Shown here: positions 22,946 to 34,947 of the stretch, in pieces
Layout of the letters: every line of letters starts with the position of its first letter
Numbering within the stretch: the first letter of the stretch is position 1
Assembly (NCBI RefSeq): GCF_000471905.2
Contig: NW_006500347.1
Location: forward strand, 2,392,680-2,456,679
Reading direction: 5' to 3'
DNA: 64,000 nucleotides
Origin: Amborella trichopoda
Lineage: Eukaryota > Streptophyta > Magnoliopsida > Amborellales > Amborellaceae
Made by a program: the position numbers and the translations under genes
The notes under the pieces: generated by a model
What the model was told of the DNA's origin: nothing
What the model saw: the letters and a program-made list of their open reading frames with translations, nothing else
Databases searched by the model: none

Positions 22946-23149
22946 TTTTGAACAAGGAGATCTATTTTTACTCAGAGCATTTTCAATAAAGAAATTCATA
23001 TATAAAAAAAACCAAATGATAAATCATGGTACTAATAAATATACGCATTGAAATAATGAGGATCATAATAAATACCTCAAGTTGATCTGAATCGACTTAT
23101 ATTAATCAAAACTTTTGATTCGAAATTTAAGGTTCTTCGGGAACACATG

Positions 23150-23780
23150 AATCAATCACAATTTCTTAAAAAAATGATGATCTAACTTACACGATAATTT
23201 GAAGAACATCATGAGCTTCAAACACCCTCTAATATCATTTAAAATGATGCCCAATTTGTGCTAAAATCAACAATTCGGCGAATCAAAAATTTCAGAAGAT
23301 GTTGTCGAAGCTCGATTTCTTCAAAAATCGAGCAAAATAGGTGCTTAATCACAAAAAATATAACTACAATACTCTGAATAACTTAAAACTTCAAAACCCA
23401 TCTGATTTTGATCACAAATACTTGTTATTTCGCTTAAAATTAATCAAATGGCATAAATTATATGAAAATTAGGGTTCTTTGTGAATCAGCCACAATTTCT
23501 TCATAAATTGATGAACAAAAAATGGTTAATAACAAAAATAACTTACACAAGGACCTGAAGAACATCAAGAGCTTATAAAACCCTTAGATATAACGCAATA
23601 TGGTGCCCAATTTCAGTAGATATCATCATTTTGGCGGATCGTACTAAGAAACGTTGCCGGAGTTCTATTTCTTCAAAAATCGAGCAAAATAATTGTTGGA
23701 TAAGCAAAAATATGACTATAATACTCTCAATAACACTTTGATCTTTTAAAACCCTATGATTTTGATAAAAAAAAAAAACT
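23150..23780. repeat. Duplicated ~340-bp block with hairpins in the hAT end
   Basis: GAATCARYCACAATTTCTT, GAAGAACATCA-GAGCTT and CTTCAAAAATCGAGCAAAATA occur in the same order at about 23150-23410 and 23490-23770. The left copy holds the hairpin GCTCGATTT-CTTCAA-AAATCGAGC at about 23309-23333. Confidence 0.6.
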
Positions 23781-24132
23781 CTCTAATTTGCATGTAACTC
23801 ATCAAATGGCAACAAAATTTATAACGCAGATTTTTTTTTTCAAAACCGTGAATCCAATCCACTATTTTTACAATGTTTTAATGCATTATTGTGAGCAATA
23901 ATGCTTTGCAAAGCCTGCTATGGTTCAATACTACAACAAAAAGTGAAAATCACATGATTTTTTCACTTTTCATGCAAGGAATCGGTGAGACTCGCCCAAA
24001 AAACCAGAGACTCAACGATTTTTTTGTCGAACTCGGACGAATCCCCTTTTTTTGTTGAATCTGCAATGTCCTCGACGATTCCTGATCCGGATCGCCAGAT
24101 TTTGGATTGGATCGTCAATTTTTTTATCCCTG

Positions 24133-24960
24133 GTTTTATGCTAGAGGTTGAAAATTAGTTGGACAGAAGAATTAAGGTTCTTCGAACTGGTTAACGGTGA
24201 CAATACTTATCTGATCAATTTAAGAAGCTTTGTGAAGATAAGAGAATCCGTAGACAAGACTCGATGTCTTATAATCCGCAACAAAATGATATTGTAGAAA
24301 GAAAGAATCGTACTCTGTTGGACATGGTGAGGTCTATGGTGGCTTATGTTAACCTCCCAATATCATTTTGGGGAGATGCACTCCTTACTGCCATGTATGT
24401 CCTAAACAGAATGCCATCAAAATATATTCCTAATACCCTTTATGAGTTATGGACAGGTAGAAAGCTAGATCTTTTTTATTTACATCCTTGGGGGTCAGCT
24501 GTACACGTTCACATTCCTTCTTAGCAGGAAAATTGGACAAGCGGTTTCGCGAGCGCATTTTTGTCAGATATTCTAAGCATTAAAAGGGATATGCGTTCTG
24601 TCAAGAACATGATGGTGGCGAGATGAAAGAAATAAAATATCACAATGTAGATTTTATAAAAATGAAATTCCCTAACAAGAAGCAATCTCGTATGTCTGAA
24701 GAGCTTGAATCTCCGATAGACATAGAGATGGTTCCTCCACTTGAGGGTAATAGTGGGAATTTTCTTATGATTATCAATAATAATGGGAGTGAGCCGCATG
24801 TTGAAATTAGAAAATGACCCACATTGAGTCACAATCCATTTTAGAGGTGACTATTGAGAGTAAATCGCAGCTCGAACTTCGAATGAATCAACGTAGGAAG
24901 TTTCTCGTAGGCACTTCGAAGTAGAGGGTCTCACATGCATTTCACTTGATGTTGATAAGC
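24133..24960 (+). pseudogene. Copia integrase C-terminal half and linker
   Basis: Continues the integrase after the hAT: MLEVEN, then SYNPQQNDIVERKNRTLLD and SMVAYVNLPISFWGDALL, ending in a YELWTGRKLDL motif (to about 24500). A degraded hinge region follows (KQSRMSEELESPIDIEMVP). Stops are at 24524 and elsewhere. In the full element this enzyme inserts the cDNA. Confidence 0.8.
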
Positions 24961-24965
24961 CTGGC

Positions 24966-25965
24966 TCATTCCAATAGGTATCGAATTATCATGTAGTAGA
25001 TCAATAGATGTCTTTTATGAAAAACAAGCTTAATTCCATGGAGCAGAATCAAGTCTGAGAACATGTGGATATGCTTCATAATAAAATATCAATTGGAAAC
25101 AAGTGGGTCTTAAAAATCAAGAGGAAGACATATAGAACTATAGACAAGTATAAAACCCGTTTAGTGGCGAAAGGGTTCGCCCAAATTAAGGGAGTGGATT
25201 GTGATGAGACATTGTCCTCGGTGGTGAAAATGACCTCGATTCGCTTAATCATAGCAATCGTCGCACATATAGATCTATAACTCTTCAAAATGGATGTGAA
25301 GACTGCTTTTATAAATGGTAACTTAATGGAATAAATCTATATGAAGCAACCTAAAGGTTTTGTAGCCCTTGGTCATGAGCGCAAAGTGTGCAAGCTCAAG
25401 AAGTCCATATATTGTCTCGAACAGTCATCAAGACAATGACATATCAAATTCCATAAGGGCTATAATGACATGGTTTTGAAATGCTTTAATAAAACCACTC
25501 TGTATACATCAAGAAGTATAAGAAAAGCATCCAGATACTGTCTTTGTATGTTGACGATATTTTATTAGTTGGGAATGACTTGGATTAACTTGTTGCCACG
25601 AAGGAGTGGCTGTCTTCCAAAATTTAGATGAAAGACATGGGTGCGGCAAGTTACATACTCAGTATTAAGATACATCGAGATCGCTCTCAAAGGTTTCTTG
25701 TTATGTCACAAGAAACAGATGTCCTAAGGATTATTGAACGATTCCGTATGCAAGGCTCGAAACCCATATATACTCAAGTTGAGAAAGAGCATACTATTAG
25801 CCTCAACATGTTGCCGCAAACAGAAGCTGAGAGGAACAAAATGTCCCATGTTCCATATACAATTGCGGTTGGTAGTTTGATGTACGTGATACTCTGCATG
25901 TGTCCAAATATTGCCTATGTAGTAGGTCTTGTTAGCTGGTATCAGAGTAATCTAGGACAAGGCCA
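24966..25965 (+). pseudogene. Copia reverse transcriptase remnant
   Basis: Motifs in order: GNKWVLKIKRKTYRTIDKYK, RLVAKGFAQIKGVD, FKMDVKTAF (DVKTAF motif, about 25288-25310), EIYMKQPKGFV-like, YVDDILLVGNDLD (active-site YVDD at about 25550-25580), MKDMGAASYILSIKIHRDRS and PYTIAVGSLMYV. Stops and a frameshift at about 25525 break the frame. Confidence 0.82.
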
Positions 25966-26470
25966 TTGACAAGTAGTGAAGATGATTTTTCGATATATTC
26001 GAAGCACCTCGAGTCAGATGCTAGGTTTCCAATGAACTAATTTACGGTTACGGGGATATAGTATTGTTGAATGGGTAGCATACCTAGATCAGCGCAAATC
26101 GACTTCAGGTTATGTCTTCTTGTTAAGAGGCGATGCAGTCTCATGGTGTAGCAAGAAGTAGTCATGTGTCGCTCTCTCCATTTTGGAGTATGAATACATT
26201 GCTTGTAGTAGAGCAGTACAAACAGCCACATGGTTGAGAAGATTCCTAAGTAACTTGGATATTGTTGCAACTGGTAATGAGCCTATTTTGTACATCGGTT
26301 AAAGACCCAAAAGACCACATAAAGTTAAAACATATTGACGTTAGATATCATTATATTTGAGACATTATTGCATATGAACATGTGGTGTTAACTCATATTA
26401 TTACAGCTAAAATGGTAGCAGATCCCTTGACTAAGGTAATTGTCAAGGCCATCAGACTCATGTAAGAACT
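25966..26470 (+). pseudogene. Copia RNase H remnant
   Basis: In shifted frames: KSTSGYVFLLRGDAVSWCSKK (about 26096-26160), EYEYIACS-like EAEY motif, and DVRYHYI...EHVVLTHI...KMVADPLTK near 26335-26430. These are the RNase H domain and C-terminal tail of Copia polyproteins. Confidence 0.75.
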
Positions 26471-27289
26471 ATGGGCCTCAAGATCCTGTGAGTTTAGAGG
26501 ATCATGGTACACTGTTATAATGAAATATAGATGTTATTTTCTGTTATGATGGATTGTTTGTACATTTTAATTCACACACAGCTGAGATTATCATTAATTT
26601 GTCGGCATGTTAAAGCTCATTACTCGTACAAGTTTTGCTCAATATCTATGATATTGGAGGATGAGATATACATATGGTGCATTTATTGTCTCGACCAAAT
26701 GTTCGAGATGAGATTTCATAAGGGAATTGACATTATCTATTCAAATTGACATCCCAAGTATCATGTAGCCTGCAAGTAGCCAAGGATGTTTAGGTTGGTA
26801 CATGGATGTGACTGTAGGGCGCTAGATGGCAACCGGTTGCATGGCTGCAGAAAGACTATAACTTGCATGGTGTGGATTTTGACGTACATTTGATGTGATC
26901 CACCACGACGTGTGATTCATGCCACACATGTTATATTAGTGACCAAAACACCTACTCATGTGGAAAAAGATAATCCCTGTTCTCTTTTGCTACTGTGCGA
27001 GGCTAATAAGTAGGTGACCCGTGATGCCCTCATAGACCTTAAACTGTATTAGGAAAATTTGCTTCGATCAATCACTTTAGCATGTACTCCTTAGGGACAA
27101 GTATGAGACTAGTGTGAGATATTGCTAAGACCATGGTCGGGATATAGTAGAATAATATATGTTGTAAGGGAAGTCCATTTGATATCACATTCTGTATTGG
27201 TACTACAAAAAAATAATACACATTACGCGCACATTGAAAGTAATTGTGTACGGATGGGCTAAGTAATCTTCTGAGTTGGGCTTATGAGT
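26471..27289 (+). other. Probable 3' non-coding/LTR region of the Copia element
   Basis: No coding signal. Moderately GC-balanced sequence continues directly from the RNase H tail, with a CATATGGTGC-type leader and AGGGAAGTCC near the end. No second copy exists in the window, so LTR identity cannot be shown. Confidence 0.35.
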
Positions 27290-28063
27290 TTGGGCGGCAA
27301 CCCTCCCCTGATTCAAGGGCATTTCTATAGACTCTTTCAGCTAGAATTGGGAGCATCTTTTATTCAACAACCTGAAGAAAAACAAAGTTAAATCAGTTTG
27401 GATTGCTCCTCCCCAAGGAGCAATCAAACTTAATTTTGACGGTTGCTGACCACGCAGGTGCGGGAAGGGTCTTTAGAGATTATCTTCAAAACATCCTTTT
27501 CTCCTACTTCGAATACCTTGGTGTCTACATTTCACAATTTGCCGAATCAATGGCTCTCCTTAGAGGCATTCAGAACATCGATCGGTCTTGGGGACAGACT
27601 CTCTTAGTGGAGGGTGATGCTAGGAACATTCTCTCTTGGGCTTCCAAGTTAGCTTCTCCCCTTTGGTACCTCGTGCCCATTTATGATGAAATTGAACATC
27701 TTTGCAGGGATACATCAATCTTATGGATGCCTATCTCAAGGACATCGAACGGGTTCGCCGATCTACTAGCTAAGGACGGAGCCATGGCCCGTGTAGCGGT
27801 TCATTTTTGGAATGGGCTCAAAGCTTACACTTTACTTGAACCCCTTCTAGACTTACTTTGTCAATCCTGTTTGCATCTTTTTTGTACATCTACAGTATAC
27901 TTTGTAAGGGGATAATCTTATAACCCCATTTTGTATAAACGGTCTGTTGACCTATTTTTTTTTACCAGGAGTCCCAGGTGTAGGTACTCTTGGACTATAC
28001 TTCATCTCTTGTATCTTTCTTTTATTATCAATACAATTGTTAACAGTTAACAAAAAAAAAAAC
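27290..28063 (+). mobile_element. LINE-derived RNase H domain with 3' tail and poly(A)
   Basis: A plant L1-type RNase H-like domain is readable as SVWIAPPQGAIKLNFDGC, then after a short deletion and stop AGAGRVFRDYLQN, ESMALLRGIQNID, LLVEGDARNILSWASK and ISRTSNGFADLLAKDGA (27391-27790). The usual DG-x-S and DA..N/D elements are partly preserved. A 3' UTR-like segment follows and ends in a run of A at about 28052-28061, as expected for a 5'-truncated, target-primed insertion. A single 170-codon frame from 27403 remains open, but the first catalytic segment is damaged, so I treat it as a relic. Confidence 0.7.
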
Positions 28064-31029
28064 ACAAACATTTTATACATTACAAATTTAGAATGGTTTT
28101 GTATCTACTTGATACACGCGCCAAATTATGGAAATTAAACTAGGGTGAACAATCATACAGGCAGGTCATAATTTGCAGCATCTTCACTAGTCCTGTTACG
28201 ACTATGTCAGGTCAATCTCCTCTGGGCTTGGTAGACCACATATATTTCCTTTTTGATGTCTTTTTATTTTAACTCTGGAATTATATCGATTTTCACACGC
28301 ACGTTTATCATTTGTTGGTCATGGTATTACTGTCACCTATATCCTTTGTCATTCTTACGTTACTCACAGTCTGTCTTATCATTGTCTATAAACATCTCAT
28401 ATTGCTCAATAACTGTTACTTGTACAGATCCAAAACGATGGATGTTATTTGCAATTAGGGGCTAAAGATGCTTTACTAAATGCTCTTCTGCTAGCAGCAC
28501 AAAGATTTAGCTTGGATCCTCCTCAAGTAACAGTGTTTTGATTCTGTCCAATAAGTGTAAATTGTAATGACTTTTTCATTACAGAACGTGTAATTCTGTT
28601 TTTATTTGGTTATGTGGTGATGTCATCATCTTAGATTACAAAGTTTTGTATTATTGTTTTTGTGCATGTGCTCATGCATGTGTGTGTTTTAGCAATTCTG
28701 TGTATTGACAGGAAATCTTTTTTTAACAGCTCTTGACACAAATCTGTCTTGCACTGTCAGCCCTTGTTCTTCGTTCAGTAGAACATGAAAATCCTATTGA
28801 GCAACTATTTTCAAGTTTATACAAATTACAGGGGCAGGACAACGGTAATATTGCAGTACTAGAGATGCTAACTGTATTACCTAAAGAAGTTATTGACGAC
28901 CAAAACAAAAATCACAATTTGGGTTTGGGCCTGACTTACAAATGGCGATTTGCTCAAGAGGTGTGGCCATTTTGACCTAGAATTTTGTCATTTACTTGTT
29001 TATTGATAGCTGTTGAACCCTGTTTCTGCCTTACAACTATTTGCTTTGCACATTTTTTATCTCATATAAGATGGGTAGGCTGTCTCTCATTTATGCATAT
29101 GGAAATGTTGTCTTGCTTTCATGTTGAATGTGTTTCAACCTTTTGAACAGCTTTTGTCTCATACCCCCAAGGTTCTTGAGTTCCTGCTACAACAATCTAA
29201 GCGAAGGGTTGAGGATGTTAACCAACTCCATGAAAGGAACCGGAGAGTTCTTCGATGCCTTTTGAGCTGGGTAAGACTTCTACTTCATGCTTTTATGCTC
29301 TGCCTTATTTATACTTAGTATGTCACACACACATACAATTTCCTTAGGATAAATTACTCGTTCCTTTGTTATCATTTAAAATTTGTGTATATTTTTGAGC
29401 TGTAATAAAGAATTGGTGTTCTTCCAAAAAACAGTGTATGTATGTATCCTTTTTTGGATGCATTTTTTTTTTTCGATGCTTGCCATGTATATATCCTGCA
29501 TCATCCTGACATAATGCTTGCTCTGTGAGTGAAGTTATGAAGATGAACACTTTTCTGTATCATTTATTGCAAATCTTCATGTCTATCAATTGATGAAAAG
29601 CTCTTTGTCCTGGTTTACTGGCATATTCTACAGGGCCTTTGTGGGTATTGCATCTCCTAATAATTTTGTTACTTCTAGTTCATAATATTAGGTTGGTCCT
29701 TTATATGTGTGACGTGTCCATACTGGTAATTTGGTCAACTCTAAATGATGTATCAGCAAATAAGGGATTTATTCCCTGAACACAATAATTGATATACATT
29801 GTTAACATTATCTGATTCATGTCCCAAAGTTAACAGAGTATTGGAGCATGGCTCATAATCCAGAGCTTCCTTGATTTTTGCATCTACTTGTGAGTCTCAA
29901 GAATGCTTGTGAGCAACTCTCTTTCTTCTTATTTCATAGTGCCTCAATTCCTCCTGCTATGTTGTATGTGTCTATATGGAGGAGTTTACGAATGTAGATA
30001 ACGTTCTTCGGTTCTTCCTATTCATAGCCTATCACTTGTGTAAGTTTTCACTAGTGACTTGGTAATCTAGTTGGATTAGGTTAGTGGCATGCCCATACAC
30101 TTGTACAAATTATTTTCATTTCTTTTTAGACAGTTCATTGTTTATATACTTAACATGGTAATGAATTGATAAACAGGTTCGTGCTGGGTGTTTCTCAGAG
30201 ATTCCAGCATCCTTCTCAATTTTGTTGACAGCTCTTTACAAGTAATTGTCATCTTTGTCATGTTGTTAAGTTTGTACACCAACTTAGTCTGATGAAGTGG
30301 TCTAATTTATAACCCAAGGTTTAAACGTTAAATGTTTGTCTTTTCATGTTTTGACAATAAACTTGTAGATATTCTTGAGATTGTGTTGTATATGGTGCTG
30401 ATCCAAGGATGATGAGTGATGGCAAGTTCTTTCATATGACTTTACTTTTGGCATAGGTTCTGCCGTCATTTGATCTGGCCATTGAAGTTCTTATGGAGCT
30501 TGTGAGTCGGCATGAGGTACGGGTTGTTGGTACATGGTTTCTTGGTGCCATGAACTTGTTAGCCTTATGAGTAGTTCCTTAGAATACTTTCTGTGGAGCA
30601 ACTATTTTTGCATTGGACAGATTTACCCGTACTGCTGTTAATGAGAAAAGTAAAACAGTGATGTTCAAAACCTTTATTTGTCAATCCATGTGCAGTTGAT
30701 TAAAAATGGGAACTGTTGTTTAATATTTAGAACATTTCTTCTTGCTCAGTTGTCGGTTATCATGAAACTTGCACATCCCTTTTTTTTTCTAGTTTTCGAA
30801 AATGTATGGCCTTTCTCCAGAGTCTTATAAGTTTTCCTTTTTATGGCTTAAGCAGGGTATTCCTCAAGTTTTGCTATCTAGAGTGCCATCTTTCAAAGAA
30901 CTACTTCTCCTACCTGCTCTTAGTAGTGGAGATGAGAAAGTAATTGGAGGTCTTGCATGCTTGATAGCAGAACTTGGGCAAGCTGTAAGTATTTTGTTAA
31001 TGTTGCGTTGTAGATTTCAGTAACTTATA

Positions 31030-31720
31030 AAAGGAATAACTTCCGTTACAGAGTTAAAGAAAAAGTTGTACACGAACTCATATCGATCTAGAAACTTTTG
31101 TGTGGGGAACCAGAAACTATCTCCCAAGTCACAACATGCGAAACCACTCCCTCTCGTGTAATTGATGTGCTTTCCATTTGGAGTGGAGTGGAGATAGAAG
31201 GGAAACACCTCTTAAAAATGTCATGCCCTGTGAGATTGAAGTGGTCCACTCCATGGACGCGCACATGCTATTCTTTTCCCTGGAAGTCACCATTGGATGG
31301 AAGCACCCTACTGGACATGATTTTAGACCTCCCTCATTTTAGTAATGTTCTCCCTCCATGGCTGCTTTCTTCATCCCTTGTCTAGTTTGGTCCTGAACCT
31401 CATCCTCTACCCTTGACCTGAGGTCATCTTCCTGTCCATAACTCTCCTGTTGCACTGGTTGTACTATTCTGCAAGTTCCTTCTCTGTGATCTCAGAAACT
31501 GAGTGTCTACAGATTTCATGCCTCATTCCTATAGGCACATCTCCAACTTCAACATCTCTCCTTCTCCTTACCTCCCAGGGTTCCAGTAGGACTTCCCCAA
31601 TCCCATACTCTACTCAACCACGCTTCAGAAACCAAGTGCATACCTCTCTTGTTCCATCATTCAATGTCCTTAGTTCCTCATGGATCTCCTTGCCTCCACT
31701 TTCAGGATGAGGACCCATGG
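31030..31720. other. Insertion-like unclassified sequence in MOS14 intron 6
   Basis: The intron between exons 6 and 7 is swollen to 1.16 kb and shows long open frames on both strands (for example 31098-31385 and 31450-31710, plus). I recognise no domain. The GC content and open frames suggest a retroelement fragment. Confidence 0.3.
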
Positions 31721-31868
31721 TCAGTTGGGATTCATGTGCTGAACTTTTTGTAATTTGCTTCCTGACTCATGCTCTATTTCATGATGAGCTAGATTTGCTT
31801 GTTGATTTTGATTTTAAAGATCCATTTGAAATTCATGTCTCTTCTGTTGTAGCATTAGTGTTTTTGCT

Positions 31869-32081
31869 TGAACATTATCATCATCAGTCACTGACAAACC
31901 ATGAATGTTCTTGGGCTTGGTTTCTATAAGAGGATTTGTGGGTCTCATCAGTAGTCTTGGATATGTCTCACACCATGAACATTATCATCATCAGTCACTG
32001 ACAAACCATGAATGTTCTTGGGCTTGGTTTCTATAAGAGGATTTGTGGGTCTCATCAGTAGTCTTGGATATGTCTCACATC
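31869..32081. repeat. 107-bp perfect-looking tandem duplication
   Basis: TGAACATTATCATCATCAG... ending GGATATGTCTCACA occurs at 31869 and 31976 with almost no differences, within MOS14 intron 6. Confidence 0.9.
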
Positions 32082-32457
32082 AAATGGAAAATGTCCTTCA
32101 ACTTCACAGATGAATGTTGCTTTGGGTTGTAATGTGTCAGGCACCCGCTTTGATTGCAGAGGCAAGTCCTGAAGCACTTGTGCTTGCAGATGCAGTTTTA
32201 AGGTGGCATATACATTCTTCGTTATTACAATATCAATTTCTTAGTATGCCATCGTATGTATGTTCATTTTCACCTTTATTAAGGAAAAGTCAATAATTAA
32301 GCTTTTTATCTGCTCAAATTCATCAATTACCCTGCGCCTCGCAACTCTTGAATGGACTGCCTTTGTACTAACTACTAACTATTCCCTGCTACACTGAACA
32401 GTTGTGTTGCTTTTCCAAGTGAGGACTGGGAGATTTAGACTCGATATTACAGTTTTG

Positions 32458-32796
32458 GTAATGATTCTCTGACTTTACTTCCATCTTTATTCATGATAAC
32501 AATGTTTATTAGATTTCTGTTATTCATTGTTGAAGATAAGTTTGTTGTTTTTTGACATAACATTTTGAGTCAAATACTGTAATAAACCAAGGGTAACCAT
32601 GGATTTGGACACTAAGTTTTGGTAAAGATGCATAAATTCATTCCTTCTGTAAACTGGCATTACAAAACCTAGTCAAATCAAGAAAATTTCCTGTCATCTA
32701 GCTATCATACATAATTTTAAATTATCATACTAGAAACATAAACTTAAAACAAACGACCTAGTGAATCCCTTAATTTATTGTTTGAACTGCCATTTA
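32458..32796. other. Gene-free stretch after the MOS14 fragment
   Basis: AT-rich. The next expected MOS14 exon is not visible. Nothing else is supported. Confidence 0.4.
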
Positions 32797-34460
32797 GTGT
32801 ATCGAAAAGCGCTAGGCGGGTCCTAGGCGGCATGGGGGGTCCAGGTCGCCTAGCGCCTAGGCGGCTGCTTAGTTGTAAAAAACATACCAATATACCATAT
32901 TCCAAGTTAAAAAAAGAAGAAGATAGACGTCGAGAAGAGAATTTTGATAATCCATATTGTTAAAACAGTAAACTGTAAAACCATACAAGTGTAGGATATA
33001 AAGTCAACACTCAACACAATATAAATATACAGAAATTTAGAAAATATACAGTTTATCAAAAGTCAACACTCATGACTCAACACAACAGTCAACACTCAGC
33101 ACCAAGAGGCAAGAGTCTTTAGTCATTGTCATCATCATCATTAGAAGGAATATCAATAGGGCAAGCCTCATCATATGCATCAGAGTCGAGGCCATCATTA
33201 TCAGAATCATCTTCCTCTTCAATATAATGCTCGTCCTCCTCTATTTCTTCTGAATCTGCCTCTTTCTCCTCCTCTTCTTCTACCTTCATCTTACTAGTAT
33301 GTGCAGTCTGTGCAGTTGAGGTCCTAGGAGTCTTGACTGTTCTACCATTTTCTTTGTGCTTCTCTGAACTCAAATATTGTATAATTTCATCCCTGGTAGC
33401 CTCAAGAACATTTTTACACAGGGCAACATCCCCTTTAATACCGGCAAGGTATTTTTTAAACCGGTAAATGCCCCCATTAGTATCCTTTCTACAATAATTA
33501 CATTTAATACGATTTTTATCACTTGGATTCGGGTTATAACCATACTTCCAACCCGGATCAACACTCCGACTAGGACTTGAAAAAGATACTTCCATAGAAC
33601 AAGGCTTATTTTTATCATTTTTTGGTTCTTCTAAATTCAGAAGATGTTCAATCTCATCTCTAACTGCTTCAAGACCCTTTGTACAAGAAGCAACATTACC
33701 TCTAACACCAGCAATGCCTTTTTTGAATCGGCGAATACCCCCATTGGTATCTTTTTCATAAAAATTACATCTTATACAAGTTTTATCATTTGGTTTTGGG
33801 TTGTAACCCATACTTCCAACCAGGATAACTTCTTCTAGAAGTAGTAGAAATAAATCTATGACAAGAATTTTGTTATTGTTTTTGTTTTACATCCTTTCTG
33901 GTAGCTTCAAGAACATTTTTACAAGGGGCAACATCCCCTTTAATACCTGCAAGATGTTTCTTAAACCGGTTTATGCCTCTGTTTGTATATTTTTCACAAA
34001 AACTGCATCTAACGCAATTTTTGTCATTGGGATTAGGGTTGCATCCATGTTTCCAACCCGATTCTCCACTCCGACTAACTCTTGAAGAAGACATCTCAAA
34101 ATAAAACAAGCAATCTAAAAAATAAAGTTTTGCACTTACTTTGATTGTTCGAACTCCAAACTCTGAGAAACACTTCGATTCAATGAAATGTAGTTTTCTG
34201 GAGGTTTCTTTCTCTCTAAAAGGGGTTCTTGTGAGTTTAGGTTTTAAATGAACCTAAAACCCCTCATTCTAACCTTTTATATCTTTAAAAAAAATGAAAA
34301 AAATTATAATTAATTTTCAACAGAACTTGGCTCGAGTCTTTCTCTAATCTTGCACATTTTAGGCGGGCCGGTCCAAGCCTTGAGCCAGCTCGAGTCTTCT
34401 TCTAATCTTGCATAGTTGAGGTGGGTTGGTCCAAGCCTTGAGCCATGTCTGAATTTAGAA
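32797..34460 (-). mobile_element. hAT-like element carrying a tandem-BED gene (boundaries approximate)
   Basis: The left end AGTGTATCGAAAAGCGCTAGGCGG and a CGCCTAGCGCCTAGGCGG cluster match the end of the MITE at 45486. The right part (34208-34320: TTTCTCTCTAAA, AAATGAACCTAAAACCC) matches the interior of the same MITE (45620-45690). This suggests the MITE is an internal-deletion relative. A 50-bp duplication (TCTAATCTTGCA...GGTCCAAGCCTTGAGCCA) lies at 34340-34450. The right terminal repeat and target duplication were not identified. Confidence 0.5.
33119..34094 (-). pseudogene. Three tandem BED zinc fingers with acidic C-terminus
   Basis: The minus strand encodes three copies of an approximately 78-residue unit: SSRVSRSGESGWKHG...NPNDK, CVRCSFCEK and INRFKKHLAGIKGDVAPCK (34090-33885); NPKPNDKTCIRCNFYEK...FKKGIAGVRGNVASC (33810-33640); and GWKYGYNPNPSDKNRIKCNY...FKKYLAGIKGDVALCK (33560-33400). 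Each has the BED pattern C-x2-C...H/K-x4-C, though unit 2 has Tyr for the second Cys. A Lys/Glu/Asp-rich tail ends at a stop at 33119. The last 230 codons are open. A stop and a frame change separate unit 1 from unit 2. No transposase catalytic or dimerisation region follows. It could be a hAT-derived DNA-binding protein in decay, or spliced in a way I cannot confirm. Confidence 0.6.
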
Positions 34461-34947
34461 GTTCGATATTTCCATCCTATTCAGATTATTCAATGTAGTG
34501 GATGACTGTCTTGAGTCAAATTACAATTTTAGCCTTATTATTTGATAAATTATCGCGCAAATGCTAATAGGTCTCAAGTCATAGACTGCAGTTTCTGTTG
34601 TCTTTTAGGAAGAATATAGCCTATAGTACTACGCTTTTTCTTAACATAACTTTGTACAAACTCTAGTAGATATTGTCATTTGCTTTCTGGTACTTGCTCA
34701 TTAGGTCATCATTCTTGTGCAACCTGTCACTTTGGATTTATTGAACAGGATGTTTCTATACCAAATTACCAACTGATTGTATTCTTTGATTTTAGTTTCT
34801 GTATCACTTTGCTTGTTATGCCATGTTTAAATGCTCAAAGTAGAAATTTTGTATGACTGGGTATCGTGTTCTAATCCTACCTCAAGCTGAGATAAATGTT
34901 TTGCTATTCTTATAAGCTTGAAGAATCTCATCTCATCCCCTGATGCA
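34461..34947. other. Gene-free stretch
   Basis: AT-rich sequence without a supported gene or repeat. Confidence 0.4.

Larger units (their letters stand above)
18777..24132 (-). mobile_element. hAT DNA transposon nested in the Copia integrase
   Basis: Imperfect terminal inverted repeats CAGTGGTTTAAAAAACGA (18777) and, inverted, CAGGGATAAAAAAATTGACGA (ending 24132). The flanking 8-mers ATTTTATC and GTTTTATG share six bases, a decayed 8-bp hAT target duplication. Removing the element restores the Copia integrase frame (CFHHF joined to MLEVEN), which fixes the boundaries. The minus strand carries a hAT transposase pseudogene. The 2 kb beyond the transposase start is AT-rich with subterminal repeats. 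The element is about 5.36 kb and is not autonomous now because the transposase is broken. Confidence 0.82.
16534..27240 (+). mobile_element. Decayed Copia retrotransposon, interrupted by a hAT element
   Basis: Order of remains on the plus strand: primer-binding site TGGTATCAGAGTC at 16534, gag with UBN2-type domain, CCHC knuckle, protease region, GAG-pre-integrase, integrase, RT and RNase H, as in TNT1/Copia-type polyproteins. The integrase core is cut at 18776 and resumes at 24133 after a nested hAT. Many stops and frameshifts occur. No 5' LTR is visible: ABCG-like sequence lies directly upstream of the primer-binding site. The 3' boundary is approximate; 26470-27240 looks like the long 3' non-coding region or LTR of such an element. 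Confidence 0.8.
28428..32457 (+). pseudogene. MOS14/transportin-SR (importin-13 family) internal gene fragment
   Basis: Eight exon-like segments with GT/AG borders: 28428-28526, 28730-28960, 29151-29270, 30177-30241, 30457-30516, 30856-30984, 32141-32202 and 32402-32457. The translation follows plant MOS14, the karyopherin that imports SR splicing factors: QLGAKDALLNALLLAAQRF, LLTQICLALSALVLRSVEHE, LLSHTPKVLEFLLQQS, FDLAIEVLMELVSRHE and LPALSSGDEKVIGGLACLI. Exon 4 is 65 nt instead of a multiple of three and switches frame between SEIPA and ILLNFVDSSLQ. Exon 8 loses frame after SEDWEI and hits a stop. The N-terminal exons and everything after exon 8 are missing. Introns are retained, so it moved or was left as genomic DNA, not as cDNA. 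It is very likely non-functional. Confidence 0.8.

Noticed and set aside
27403..27915. 170-codon frame as a functional RNase H gene
   Set aside because: The first catalytic segment is separated by a stop and deletion, and the poly(A) end shows a truncated LINE.
30856..31023. Continuous frame 30802-31023 as an independent gene
   Set aside because: It is exon 6 of the MOS14 fragment read through into both flanking introns.
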